Shown here piece after piece: positions 6,853 through 15,270 of a DNA stretch of 37,820 bases. This stretch comes from SIG454 sp045578465. GTDB taxonomy: Bacteria > Bacillota > Clostridia > Monoglobales > Monoglobaceae. Within the stretch, counting starts at the first letter, position 1; each line of letters begins with the position of its first letter. The stretch spans positions 1 through 37,820 of the forward strand of contig JAZNKJ010000002.1 of the NCBI GenBank assembly GCA_045578465.1, written 5' to 3'. Below the pieces are notes generated by a model. That model was not told where the DNA came from. It was given only the letters and a program-made list of their open reading frames with translations, and searched no databases. A program made the translations under genes and the position numbers.

Positions 6853-7533
6853 ATGCTTATAACATTTATCAGAACAATTATCATATATGGCTTTGTAATT
6901 TTTGCAATAAGGCTTATGGGGAAAAGGCAGATAGGGGAGCTTGAGCCCTCCGAACTTGTGGTTACTATAATAATATCCGAAGTCGCCGCAATGCCTATTC
7001 AGGACACATCCCAGCCGGTAGTTTTGTCGGTTGTGGCCATAGCATTACTCCTCATTTTAGAGGTTATTATATCCTTTATTGCCTATAAAAGCAGGGGTTT
7101 TCGAAAAATCCTGTATGGAACTCCAAGTATTCTTTACAGCAAAGGGAAGATAAATCAGAAGGAAATGGAGCGCCAGCGCTTTAATGTTAATGACTTAATG
7201 GAGATAATAAGAAATAACGGAGCGGCAAGCCTTAGCGAGGTGGATTATGTAATTGTTGAAACAAACGGAAATGTAAGCGTCCTTTTAAATGCGGAAAATA
7301 AAACTGTAACAGCTAAGGATTTGAGCCTTGACACTCCGCCGACAGAGATAAGTTATCTTGTTATTGATAACGGGAAAGCTAACGAAACCAACTTAAAACG
7401 CATAGGTTTTGATTTAGAATGGCTTAAAACTCGGCTTAAAGAGCACTCTGTCAAAAAGATAGAGGATGTCTATTGTATGGGTGCGGATTCTACTGGGGAA
7501 GTCTTTATCATAAGGAAGGAAGAGAAGCTTTGA
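6853..7533 (+). CDS. YetF/DUF421 membrane protein
   Basis: The 226-residue protein has three hydrophobic segments in the first 80 residues (about 3-20, 34-52 and 56-76), with the family hallmark RLMGKRQIGELEPSELVVTI between the first two. A soluble alpha/beta domain follows, with FRKILYGTPSILYSKGKINQ and MERQRFNVNDLMEIIRNNG. YetF-type proteins sit in the plasma membrane with the C-terminal domain in the cytoplasm; they are often linked to sporulation or stress, but their activity is unknown. AAAGGAGACGAGGTG precedes the ATG. Its stop overlaps the TTG start of the next gene, a DUF4363 protein, which is the usual partner in Clostridia. Confidence 0.9.
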   Translation: MLITFIRTIIIYGFVIFAIRLMGKRQIGELEPSELVVTIIISEVAAMPIQDTSQPVVLSVVAIALLLILEVIISFIAYKSRGFRKILYGTPSILYSKGKINQKEMERQRFNVNDLMEIIRNNGAASLSEVDYVIVETNGNVSVLLNAENKTVTAKDLSLDTPPTEISYLVIDNGKANETNLKRIGFDLEWLKTRLKEHSVKKIEDVYCMGADSTGEVFIIRKEEKL

Positions 7534-7910
7534 AAAAATTTGTTGTTTCATTTATTGTGTTTTTTGTATTGCTTTCTCTTATAATCGTCCATTCCGTATC
7601 TATGCTCAGGCTGGGGGATGATATAGATAAGCTCTGCGATAAAACCGAAAAATTGGTAATCGCAGAAGAGTGGGAGAAAGCTGAGGAAACCTTAAAAGAA
7701 ATAAGGAAGAAATGGGAAGAAAAAAGCATATGGACTTCTCTTACCATAGAAACAAACGAGCTTGAACAAATTGAGGTAAGCCTTCGCCAAAGTGAAAAGT
7801 ATGCAAAGCTAAGGGATAAGGAGAAATTCATAGGAGAGTTTACAATGTTTTCGACTTTGGTTGAGCATATCCCTCATCACGAAGGCTTCCATATTGAAGA
7901 AATTTTATAA
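7530..7910 (+). CDS. DUF4363 membrane-anchored protein
   Basis: The TTG at 7530 is preferred. It overlaps the TGA of the yetF-like gene by 3 bases, has GGAAGGAAGAG upstream and gives a start directly before a basic residue pair and one transmembrane helix (about residues 4-20, FVVSFIVFFVLLSLIIV). The 126-residue product then has a charged helical domain with repeated tryptophans (EEWEKAEETLKEIRKKWEEK), the DUF4363 pattern. Topology suggests a single anchor with the helical domain outside the membrane. Function is unknown; coupling to YetF suggests a complex. The longer frame from 7473 lies inside the upstream gene. Confidence 0.8.
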   Translation: MKKFVVSFIVFFVLLSLIIVHSVSMLRLGDDIDKLCDKTEKLVIAEEWEKAEETLKEIRKKWEEKSIWTSLTIETNELEQIEVSLRQSEKYAKLRDKEKFIGEFTMFSTLVEHIPHHEGFHIEEIL

Positions 7911-7914
7911 AATA

Positions 7915-7953
7915 AAAGCTCATCTTTCAATTTGAAAGATGAGCTTTGTTTTA
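7915..7953. terminator. Bidirectional terminator between DUF4363 and DUF1836 genes
   Basis: AAAGCTCATCTTTCAA (7915-7930) and TTGAAAGATGAGCTTT (7932-7947) are fully complementary, with T-rich flanks on both strands. Confidence 0.85.
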
Positions 7954-7961
7954 GTTAGTTC

Positions 7962-8519
7962 TTATTTTTCAGGATGAGTGATTTTTTCTGCAAGGAGCTT
8001 AAAAAGGTTTGCCGAAACAGAAACCTGCATAATAAGGTCGTTCATTCTGTCCTGGTTGTCCCCTTCAAGAGTGAAAATAGGCTCCGCCACAGCACGGGTC
8101 TGGCTGAAAACATAATTGAATGCTTTGGATTGGTTTTTAACAAAGGAATTATAAGTCTTTCTTGCGGTCTCCTCATCCAGATCCACAGGTATAATCTGCT
8201 GAATTGTTGACATATCAAGAGTCTGTTTGAGTGTGCAGACAATCAGAAGATAAGCAAGATGCACCTTTGAATATTTCTTCTTTTTTGGTGCAGGAATAAT
8301 CCCAAGCTTAACATAGTTATTTATCATAGAAGAAGTAACAGGCTTATTGATAACCAATGTTGCGCTGGGCACTTCAAGATATTTCGTTACCACCGAAACA
8401 ACCTGGTCCATATATAATTCTATGTCAGGAAGAGCGTCCCAGGATGGAAGAGAATAGTTTGTAAGTCCATGCTCGATTTCGGTAAAAGCCGAGATTAATT
8501 GCTCCTTTTTTATATACAT
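7962..8519 (-). CDS. DUF1836 family putative transcriptional regulator
   Basis: The 185-residue protein shows the DUF1836 layout: an N-terminal LPSWDALPDIELYMDQVVSV block, then a MerR-like helix-turn-helix around ITSSM-type residues (VTSSMINNYVKLGIIPAPKK followed by KYSKVHLAYLLIVCTLKQ), and a helical C-terminus. Members are thought to be DNA-binding regulators but are little studied. The ATG at 8517-8519 has AAAGGTG upstream. It is transcribed away from the acyl-CoA synthetase gene, whose promoter carries a long palindrome, so this protein is a good candidate for binding that palindrome. No effector is evident. Confidence 0.85.
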   Translation of the reverse strand: MYIKKEQLISAFTEIEHGLTNYSLPSWDALPDIELYMDQVVSVVTKYLEVPSATLVINKPVTSSMINNYVKLGIIPAPKKKKYSKVHLAYLLIVCTLKQTLDMSTIQQIIPVDLDEETARKTYNSFVKNQSKAFNYVFSQTRAVAEPIFTLEGDNQDRMNDLIMQVSVSANLFKLLAEKITHPEK

Positions 8520-8598
8520 ATCAAAACACCTTTCTTTTGATAATTTTGTTTACTATGTGTAATTATAAAACATTTTTAAAAAAAATTCAAGATATTTC

Positions 8599-8643
8599 TT
8601 GACAAAGTTGTAAAAATAGGGTAATCTAGTATTAGATACTAGA
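8599..8643 (+). promoter_or_regulatory. Acyl-CoA synthetase promoter with 8+8 palindromic operator
   Basis: TTGACA (8599-8604), a 17-base spacer and TAATCT (8622-8627) form the promoter. A perfect dyad TCTAGTAT-N3-ATACTAGA (8625-8643) overlaps the -10 and the start region, a typical repression site. Binding by the divergent DUF1836 protein is inferred. Confidence 0.75.
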
Positions 8644-8672
8644 TAAACAAGTATTAAAAACGGAGGGGCATT

Positions 8673-10256
8673 ATGTATAAAAAGTATTCACATTTAAGAG
8701 AAATGATTGAGGAGTGCGCAATAAAGTATGAAAACAACATTGCGTTTAAGCTAAAGAAGTATGATGAAAATAAGAAAGTATATTATGATGAAATTACATA
8801 TTTAAGATTTAAAAATGAAGTGGAGTATCTCGCTCGTGCCTTTATGGAGGATGGATTAGCAGGCAAGCGCATCGCAGTAATAGGAAAAAACAGCTATGAA
8901 TGGATAGTGGTATTCCTCGCATCTATATTTGCAGGCGGAGTAGTTGTTCCACTTGACAGAGGAATGATGGATTATGAGATTGAGGACCAGCTTAAAAGGT
9001 CTGAGGCTGTTGCTCTTTTCTATGGCGCAGAGTTCAAGGACAGAGTAGGTAGCTATAACATCGTTAAGGTTTGCACAGAAGACGAAGAGTTTAAGAATAT
9101 GATTGCCCGTGGTAAAGAGGCGGACAACAAAGCTGAATATGACAAAATCGAAATCAGCACTCACGGAATGACGGTTCTCCTTTTCACATCAGGAACAACT
9201 TCCGCTTCAAAAGCAGTTATGCTTTCTCAGGATAACATAACCTCCAATGTCTATGGTATGAGCCGTTGGGTAAAGTTCTATGAAACTGATGTTAATATGG
9301 AGCTTTTGCCACTCCATCATACATTTGGAATGATGCAGACAATGCTTTTCCTTTCAATCGGTATGTGTAATGTATTCTGCGAAGGATTAAGAATTGCTAA
9401 GTGCTTAAACGAATACGGCGTAACTATTTTCGTTGGCGTTCCGAGAGTTATTGAGGAAATGATGCTTTCTGTTCAAAGAAAAATCGCCGCAACAGGCAAG
9501 GAAAAGACTATTAAGATTGCTCTTAAAGTGTCTAACGCTTTAAGAAAGGTGGGCATCGATATTCGCAGAAAGCTCTTTAAGCAGATTATAGACGGTATGG
9601 GTGGAAGATTGCGTATGGTAATTATCGGAGCGGCAGCCGCTTCTCCTGATGTATTGAGATTCTTTAATGATATCGGCGTTATCTCTATTCAAGGCTATGG
9701 TCTTACGGAAAGCTCTCCGGTTCTTACCGCTGAAAACGAGACACATATGAGAAAAGATTCAGTTGGTCCTGCAATTCCGGGGGTTGAAGTCAGAATAGAA
9801 AATCCTGATGAGAACGGAATTGGCGAAATCGTTGCAAGAGGCGGAAACATAATGCTCAGCTATTATAACGACCCTGAAAAAACAGCGGAAGTTATTAAGG
9901 ACGGCTGGCTCTATACAGGCGACCTTGGAAGAAAAGATAAAGACGGCTTTATCTTCATCTGCGGAAGAAAGAAGAATGTTATTGTTTTATCTAACGGCAA
10001 AAATGTTTTCCCGGAGGAAATTGAAACTTTGGTAAACCTTTCTCCTGCCATAAAAGAATGTATCGTATATGCCGAAGGCGACGAAATTTGTTGTAAGGCG
10101 GTAATTGACGAGAAATTCGAGGGCGATAACGAAGAGGCTATTAAAGAACATATCGCAGCCGTAAATGAACAGCTCTTAAAATATAAGAAAATCAGCAGAA
10201 TAGAGATTACGGAAACAGAAATGGCGAAAACCACAACAGGAAAAATTAAAAGATAA
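8673..10256 (+). CDS. Long-chain-type acyl-CoA synthetase (AMP-binding, ANL superfamily)
   Basis: The 527-residue enzyme activates a carboxylic acid with ATP to an acyl-adenylate, then to acyl-CoA. Core motifs are present: VLLFTSGTTSASKAVMLS (ATP loop), GYGLTESSP, DGWLYTGDLGRKDKDGFIF, the hinge CGRKKNVIVLSNGKNVFPEE, and a C-terminal TTTGKIKR with the catalytic Lys near the end. The length and order fit FadD/FAA1-like long-chain ligases; the chain length of the substrate cannot be told. CGGAGGGG precedes the ATG. It is monocistronic between a regulated promoter and a strong terminator. It could serve uptake of exogenous fatty acids into lipids. Confidence 0.9.
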   Translation: MYKKYSHLREMIEECAIKYENNIAFKLKKYDENKKVYYDEITYLRFKNEVEYLARAFMEDGLAGKRIAVIGKNSYEWIVVFLASIFAGGVVVPLDRGMMDYEIEDQLKRSEAVALFYGAEFKDRVGSYNIVKVCTEDEEFKNMIARGKEADNKAEYDKIEISTHGMTVLLFTSGTTSASKAVMLSQDNITSNVYGMSRWVKFYETDVNMELLPLHHTFGMMQTMLFLSIGMCNVFCEGLRIAKCLNEYGVTIFVGVPRVIEEMMLSVQRKIAATGKEKTIKIALKVSNALRKVGIDIRRKLFKQIIDGMGGRLRMVIIGAAAASPDVLRFFNDIGVISIQGYGLTESSPVLTAENETHMRKDSVGPAIPGVEVRIENPDENGIGEIVARGGNIMLSYYNDPEKTAEVIKDGWLYTGDLGRKDKDGFIFICGRKKNVIVLSNGKNVFPEEIETLVNLSPAIKECIVYAEGDEICCKAVIDEKFEGDNEEAIKEHIAAVNEQLLKYKKISRIEITETEMAKTTTGKIKR

Positions 10257-10262
10257 ATACAT

Positions 10263-10295
10263 AAAACCGACAGCTTTTAAGCTGTCGGTTTTTCC
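10263..10295 (+). terminator. Terminator of the acyl-CoA synthetase gene
   Basis: AAACCGACAGCTT and AAGCTGTCGGTTT form a 13-bp stem followed by TTCC. Confidence 0.85.
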
Positions 10296-10305
10296 TTAAA
10301 TATCC

Positions 10306-10333
10306 TTGAAATTGAAAAGTTTTATGGTATAAT
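10306..10333 (+). promoter_or_regulatory. Promoter of the GH4 gene
   Basis: TTGAAA (10306-10311), a 16-base spacer and TATAAT (10328-10333), 26 bases before the start codon. Confidence 0.75.
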
Positions 10334-10359
10334 GAATGTATATGATTGGGGGCGGAGTT

Positions 10360-11679
10360 ATGAAAATAACACTTATGGGTGCAGGAAGCACTATTTTTGC
10401 AAGACGGGTAATTGGCGACTGTATGTGCGTTGAGTCGTTAAGAGACAGTGTTTTTGCACTTTATGATATAGATGCCCAAAGGCTTGAAGAAAGCAGAGTT
10501 ATTCTCGAGGCGATGAGAAAGACTATGGGTGGCTATGGAAGAATTGAATGCTATGCAGGGGTTGAAAACAGAAAAGAGGCCCTCAAAGGTGCGAAATTTG
10601 TCGTAAACGCTATTCAGGTTGGAGGCTATGACCCTTCAACAATTATTGACTTTGAGGTTCCCAAGAAATATGGTTTAAGGCAAACAATCGCCGACACCTT
10701 AGGTATAGGCGGAATTATGCGCGCTCTCAGAACCATTCCCGTTATGGATGATTTTGCAAGGGATATGGCGGAGGTTTGCCCTGATGCCCTTATGCTGAAC
10801 TATGTAAATCCTATGGCAATGATTACAGGCTATATGCTAAGATATACTCCAATTAAAACAATCGGCCTTTGCCATAGTGTTCAGGCCTGCTCTATATCCC
10901 TCCTTAAAAGCCTTGATATGGAAGACAGACTTGAAGGAGTAAGAGATGTTATTGCAGGAATAAATCATATGGCATGGCTCCTTGAAATCAGGGATAAGGA
11001 CGGTAACGACCTTTACCCTGAGATTAAATCCAAAGTGGATGCCTATATGGAAAAACCTGACGCCACAAACAAGGTCAGAATGGATTATATAAGAAACTTT
11101 GGTTATTATTGCACGGAATCAAGCGAACACAACGCAGAATATAACCCTTATTACATAAAGAGCAAATACCCCGAGCTTATTGAAAAATATAACATTCCTC
11201 TTGATGAATATATCACTCGTTGCGTAAGGCAGATTGACGATTGGAAAGAGACATATGAAATTCTTCGTGAAAAGGGTGCTGATGAGCATAAAAGGAGCAA
11301 GGAATATGCCTCTCACATAATGCAGAGCATTGTTGAAAATACCCCATATCAGATTGGCGGCAATGTGCTAAACACTGGCCGTCTTATAACCAACTTCCCG
11401 GAGGATGCCTGCGTAGAGGTGCCTTGTCTTGTAAATGGCTCAGGCATAACCCCTTGTCATGTCGGGAAGCTTCCTCTTGCCTGCGCGGCACTTAATATGT
11501 CAAATATAGCAGTCCAGCTTTTAACAATTGAAGCGGCAAGAACAAGGAAAAAAGAATATATCTATCAGGCGGCAATGATGGACCCACATACAGCCGCAGA
11601 GCTTGATATTGATTCAATCAAGAAAATGGTAGATGAGCTTATTGAGGCCCACGGCGACTACCTGCCAAAATATAATTAA
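10360..11679 (+). CDS. GH4 family alpha-galactosidase-like enzyme (MelA type)
   Basis: ATG 10360 has GGGGGCGGAG upstream; an ATG at 10336 overlaps the promoter. The 439-residue protein has the GH4 layout: an NAD-binding N-terminus (KITLMGAGSTIFARRVIGD), IDAQRLEES, NYVNPMAMITG, GLCHSVQ (metal-ligand Cys) and GINHMAW (metal-ligand His). GH4 enzymes use NAD+ and a divalent metal, often Mn2+, in a redox-elimination mechanism. The spacing around GLCHSVQ and NHMAWL resembles MelA alpha-galactosidases more than the 6-phospho-glucosidases. There is no export signal, so the substrate must be imported. No transporter lies next to it, so the substrate (melibiose- or raffinose-type galactosides) remains inference. 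Confidence 0.85.
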   Translation: MKITLMGAGSTIFARRVIGDCMCVESLRDSVFALYDIDAQRLEESRVILEAMRKTMGGYGRIECYAGVENRKEALKGAKFVVNAIQVGGYDPSTIIDFEVPKKYGLRQTIADTLGIGGIMRALRTIPVMDDFARDMAEVCPDALMLNYVNPMAMITGYMLRYTPIKTIGLCHSVQACSISLLKSLDMEDRLEGVRDVIAGINHMAWLLEIRDKDGNDLYPEIKSKVDAYMEKPDATNKVRMDYIRNFGYYCTESSEHNAEYNPYYIKSKYPELIEKYNIPLDEYITRCVRQIDDWKETYEILREKGADEHKRSKEYASHIMQSIVENTPYQIGGNVLNTGRLITNFPEDACVEVPCLVNGSGITPCHVGKLPLACAALNMSNIAVQLLTIEAARTRKKEYIYQAAMMDPHTAAELDIDSIKKMVDELIEAHGDYLPKYN

Positions 11680-11756
11680 AATTAATGAAATTTATAAGAT
11701 AAAACCTTTTGGCTCTGCCTTGCTCAGAGCCTACAAAAACACTTCAAAAAAGAAAT

Positions 11757-11790
11757 AAAAAAGCAGAGCTTTTAGCTCTGCTTTTAATTT
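11757..11790. terminator. Bidirectional terminator between GH4 and rubrerythrin
   Basis: AAAAGCAGAGCT (11759-11770) and AGCTCTGCTTTT (11774-11785) form a 12-bp stem with T tracts on both strands. A weaker hairpin GGCTCTG/CAGAGCC lies at 11710-11731. Confidence 0.85.
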
Positions 11791-11797
11791 TTGGAAA

Positions 11798-12331
11798 TTA
11801 ATAGTTTTCTTTTCTAACTTCAAAGTAAGCCTGTGGATGAGCACAAACAGGGCAAACCTCAGGAGCTTTCTTGCCCATAACGAGGTGTCCGCAGTTACGG
11901 CATTCCCACATAATTTCTTCGCTCTTTTCGAAGACTTTCTTCATTTCAACATTATTTAAGAGTTTGCGATAACGCTCTTCGTGAGCCTTTTCAACCTCAG
12001 CAACCTTTTTAAACTGAGCAGCAAGAGCGGTAAAGCCTTCTTCTTCAGCTTCTTTTGCAAAGCGGTCATACATATCTGTCCATTCATAGTTTTCGCCCTC
12101 AGCAGCAGAAAGAAGATTCTGAGCTGTGTCCCCAAGACCGCTTAAAGCCTTGAACCAAAGCTTTGCGTGTTCCTTTTCGTTAGAAGCAGTTTCTTCAAAG
12201 ATAGCAGCGATTTGCTGATATCCTTCTTTTTTTGCGACAGATGCGAAGTAGGTATATTTGTTTCTTGCCATACTTTCGCCGGCAAAAGCCTCTAATAAAT
12301 TTTGTTCAGTTTTTGAACCCTTTAATTCCAT
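11798..12331 (-). CDS. rbr: Rubrerythrin
   Basis: Classical 177-residue rubrerythrin, which reduces hydrogen peroxide to water in anaerobes. The di-iron four-helix domain has AGESMARNKY (Glu19), NEKEHAKLW and VEKAHEERY; the C-terminal rubredoxin-like Fe(Cys)4 site has CRNCGHLVMG and CPVCAHPQAYFE. AAGGAGG precedes the ATG. It has its own promoter on the minus strand: TAGACA (12388-12393), 17 bases, TATACT (12365-12370), lying between hydF and this gene. Location beside hydrogenase maturation genes fits protection of oxygen-sensitive iron enzymes. Electron donor is not encoded nearby. Confidence 0.97.
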   Translation of the reverse strand: MELKGSKTEQNLLEAFAGESMARNKYTYFASVAKKEGYQQIAAIFEETASNEKEHAKLWFKALSGLGDTAQNLLSAAEGENYEWTDMYDRFAKEAEEEGFTALAAQFKKVAEVEKAHEERYRKLLNNVEMKKVFEKSEEIMWECRNCGHLVMGKKAPEVCPVCAHPQAYFEVRKENY

Positions 12332-12364
12332 TTTTATTTCCTCCTTGAATATTTAATTTTTTTA

Positions 12365-12393
12365 AGTATAACATAAAAATTTTTTATTGTCTA
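12365..12393 (-). promoter_or_regulatory. Rubrerythrin promoter
   Basis: TAGACA (12388-12393), a 17-base spacer and TATACT (12365-12370) on the minus strand, 33 bases before the ATG. No PerR-type dyad is obvious. Confidence 0.65.
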
Positions 12394-12400
12394 TAATTTT

Positions 12401-13579
12401 TTAGTCGAAAATTTCCAGACTTCTGTCTAAAACACCGCTTATTTTTGCAAGAAGCATTCCATAATTGGTAATGGGAACACCTTGGTCCTTTGCAGAGTGG
12501 ATGCGGTATTTCATCTCTCTTTCGTTAAGCATACATCCGCCACAGTGAACAATAAGGCTGTATTTTGATAAATCCTCAGGGAACTCAGCTCCGCTTGAAA
12601 AACTGAAAACGACATCTGCCTTGGTGTAATCCTTGATAAGATAAGGAATTTTAACTGTCCCGATGTCATTGCACTGACGATGATGTGTGCACCCCTCGGA
12701 AATGAGAACCTTGTCTCCATCCTTTAAATTTTCGAGTGCCTTTATTCCGTTAAGCTGATGGAAAAGCTCTCCCTTGTGGCGCGCCATCAAAATAGAGAAG
12801 GAAGAGAGAGGGATTTCTTTTGGAACAATTTTAGAAACCTCCCCGAAAGCCTGACTGTCAGTTATAACCATTTTTGGCGCATTTTTAAGGCTTTCTAACA
12901 CTCCACCAAGCTCGCTTACCTGACAGGTTATTGCGGTGGCGTGAGAGTCCAAAATTTCTCTTATTGTCTGCTGTTGAGGAAGAATTATTCTTCCCTTTGG
13001 CGCAGACTCATCAATAGGCGTAACAAGAACGACTATGTCAGATGGCTCAATCAAATCAGAGATAATCGGGAATTCAGGGGTAGTGCTTTTAAGCTTTTTT
13101 GCAATATGCTCTTTAAGAGCTTCAATTCCCTCCAAATTCTCCGCGCTGACGCTTATTTCGTTTTCGCTAAGGCCAGATAGCGCCTTTAAGTCAGACTTGT
13201 TATAAACCAATAAATACGGGATTTTCTTGGCTTTAAGCTTTTCTTCCAAAGCTTCTTCAATTTCGCCTTTTCCGGTCTCGCTGTCAATAACGATAAGAGC
13301 GATGTCTATTTTATTTATAACCTGATTTGTCTTTTTTATTCGCAAAAGTCCCAATTCTCCCTCGTCATCCAGGCCGGGAGTGTCAACAAACATAACAGGA
13401 CCAAGAGGAAGAAGCTCCATTGCTTTATAAACAGGGTCAGTTGTTGTCCCTTTAACAGGAGAAACAATAGCAATATTCTGATTTGTTATTGCATTGATAA
13501 GGCTTGATTTTCCTGCATTTCGTCTGCCGAAAATTCCAATATGAATTCTATCGGCATTTGGAGTAGAATTCAAATTCAT
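12401..13579 (-). CDS. hydF: HydF, [FeFe]-hydrogenase maturation GTPase
   Basis: HydF (392 residues) is the scaffold and GTPase that carries the 2Fe subcluster and delivers it to HydA. The N-terminal GTPase domain shows IGIFGRRNAGKSSLINAI (P-loop), DTPGLDDEGE (switch II) and YNKSDL (NKxD). The C-terminal cluster-binding domain has EGCTHHRQCNDIG and IVHCGGCMLNE, which match the CxHx(n)CxxC site. The ATG at 13577-13579 follows GGAGGGATAAG, and its start is 11 bases past the hydG stop, so it is in the same operon. HydE and HydA are not in the window. Confidence 0.96.
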   Translation of the reverse strand: MNLNSTPNADRIHIGIFGRRNAGKSSLINAITNQNIAIVSPVKGTTTDPVYKAMELLPLGPVMFVDTPGLDDEGELGLLRIKKTNQVINKIDIALIVIDSETGKGEIEEALEEKLKAKKIPYLLVYNKSDLKALSGLSENEISVSAENLEGIEALKEHIAKKLKSTTPEFPIISDLIEPSDIVVLVTPIDESAPKGRIILPQQQTIREILDSHATAITCQVSELGGVLESLKNAPKMVITDSQAFGEVSKIVPKEIPLSSFSILMARHKGELFHQLNGIKALENLKDGDKVLISEGCTHHRQCNDIGTVKIPYLIKDYTKADVVFSFSSGAEFPEDLSKYSLIVHCGGCMLNEREMKYRIHSAKDQGVPITNYGMLLAKISGVLDRSLEIFD

Positions 13580-13590
13580 ACTTATCCCTC

Positions 13591-15006
13591 CTAGAAGCGG
13601 AAGTCACGAAGTCCGCCTTCAATTTTTTCAAGATTATCAAGAAGAATCTGTCTTGTCTTCGGGTTAGGAACATTGACGGTTTCGCTTTCAATTAAAGCCT
13701 CGCCGATTTTAACGGTTTCTTCAGTTGCATAATCCTTTAAAAACTCTTTAAGTGTCATAAGAGCATTAGGATGACAGCAGTTCTGAATCTGTCCGTTTTT
13801 GGCAAGCATCATAAAGCGGTCTCCCGTTCTGCCCTCGCGGTAGCAAGCGGTGCAGAAGCTTGGTATAAATCCGAGTTCCATAAGCCACCTTACCACCTCG
13901 TCAAGAGTTCTCTGGTCGGAAACATCAAACTGTTCTGTATCGTGAGGTCTTTCCTCATCGGTATAGCCTCCGACAGAGGTACGGGAAGCACCGCTTATCT
14001 GGGAAACACCAAGGCGAAGAAGTTTAGCCCTAACTGCCTCAGATTCACGGGTTGAAACAATCATTCCCGTATAAGGAACGCTGAGACGGATACAAGCCAC
14101 AATCTTTGCAAAGGTCTCGTCATCAATTCCGTTATCAAAAACGCTTGGGTCAATGTCGGAAGCCTTTTTAATTCTCGGAACGCTTATTGTGTGAGGGCCA
14201 ACTCCGTGCACAGCTTCAAGATGTTCTGCGTGCATTAAAAGTCCTGCAAATTCATATCGGTAAAGCTCAAGACCGAAAAGAACTCCGAGACCAACATCGT
14301 CAATTCCGCCCTCCATAGCTCTGTCCATAGCCTCTGTATGATAAGCGTAGTTATGCTTAGGGCCTGTCGGATGAAGTCTTTCATAGCTTTCCTTGTGATA
14401 TGTATCCTGAAAGAGGATGTATGTTCCAATTCCTGCATCCTTTAATTTTCTGTAATTTTCAACAGTTGTTGCCGCAATGTTTACATTAACACGGCGGATA
14501 GCACCATTTTTGTGTTTGATACTGTAAATAGTATTTATGCACTCTAAAATATATTCAATAGGGTTAATAACAGGGTCTTCTCCTGCCTCAATGGCAAGTC
14601 GCTTATGCCCCATATCTTGAAGAGCGATAACCTCGTTTTTAACCTCTTCCTGAGTAAGCTTCTTTCTTGGAATTGTCTTGTTTTTTGCGTGATACGGGCA
14701 GTAAACACAGCCGTTTACGCAGTAGTTGGAAAGATAGAGGGGGGCAAACATAACTATACGGTTGCCGTAAATATCTTTCTTGATTTTTTCCGCAAGAGCA
14801 TAAATTTCCTCGTTAAGCTCAGGAATGTCGCAATCTAAAAGAACAGAAGCCTCTCTGTGAGATAATCCCTTTAAGGTCTTTGCCTTTTCAATAATAGATA
14901 AAATAAGCTCACGGTTGTGCTTATTTTCCTCAGCATATTTTAAAGTTTCTAAAATCTCCTGATGGTCTATAAATTCTTCAGCTTTTAATGATTTTGGATT
15001 ATACAT
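13591..15006 (-). CDS. hydG: HydG, radical SAM tyrosine lyase for [FeFe]-hydrogenase maturation
   Basis: HydG (471 residues) cleaves tyrosine to p-cresol and dehydroglycine and yields CO and cyanide for the H-cluster. The radical-SAM cluster motif CVNGCVYC (CX3CX2C) is in APLYLSNYCVNGCVYCPYHA. The C-terminal auxiliary cluster site is also present, with FCTACYREGRTGDRFM followed by QNCCHPNALMTLKEFL. The start ATG has AAGGAGG upstream and lies 13 bases after the TM1266-like gene. Length and motif order are typical, and the gene appears intact. It is the middle gene of TM1266-hydG-hydF. Confidence 0.97.
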   Translation of the reverse strand: MYNPKSLKAEEFIDHQEILETLKYAEENKHNRELILSIIEKAKTLKGLSHREASVLLDCDIPELNEEIYALAEKIKKDIYGNRIVMFAPLYLSNYCVNGCVYCPYHAKNKTIPRKKLTQEEVKNEVIALQDMGHKRLAIEAGEDPVINPIEYILECINTIYSIKHKNGAIRRVNVNIAATTVENYRKLKDAGIGTYILFQDTYHKESYERLHPTGPKHNYAYHTEAMDRAMEGGIDDVGLGVLFGLELYRYEFAGLLMHAEHLEAVHGVGPHTISVPRIKKASDIDPSVFDNGIDDETFAKIVACIRLSVPYTGMIVSTRESEAVRAKLLRLGVSQISGASRTSVGGYTDEERPHDTEQFDVSDQRTLDEVVRWLMELGFIPSFCTACYREGRTGDRFMMLAKNGQIQNCCHPNALMTLKEFLKDYATEETVKIGEALIESETVNVPNPKTRQILLDNLEKIEGGLRDFRF

Positions 15007-15019
15007 ATGTTTTACCTCC

Positions 15020-15265
15020 TTAAATTTTAGAATAAATGGTCTTGGTGCTTATTCCGTCAAGCATCCCGATTTTCCCTGAAATCTTGTTTATAATGTCCTC
15101 GGGGGCGTCAACAGCAACGCTTATAACAGAAATATTTTTCTTGTCATAAGGAAGCCCCATCCGACCGATAACAAATTCTCCGTATTCGTGGAGAATGTCA
15201 TTCATTTTTGAAACAGAATCTCTGTTTTCAATTATAATTCCAATTAAAGCAACTCTTGTTTCCAT
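15020..15265 (-). CDS. TM1266-family iron-only hydrogenase system regulator
   Basis: The 81-residue protein (METRVALIGIIIENRDSVSK, GRMGLPYDKKNISVISVAVD, KIGMLDGISTKTIYSKI) matches the small ACT/NikR-C-like family, typically encoded with HydE, HydF and HydG and named a putative hydrogenase-system regulator. Its alpha/beta ferredoxin-like fold could bind a small ligand or metal, but no DNA-binding domain is visible. AAGGAG (15271-15276) precedes the ATG and directly follows a terminator hairpin that belongs to the leader RNA. It is the first gene of the operon, so its position is well suited for feedback on the pathway. Confidence 0.88.
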   Translation of the reverse strand: METRVALIGIIIENRDSVSKMNDILHEYGEFVIGRMGLPYDKKNISVISVAVDAPEDIINKISGKIGMLDGISTKTIYSKI

Positions 15266-15270
15266 AACTT

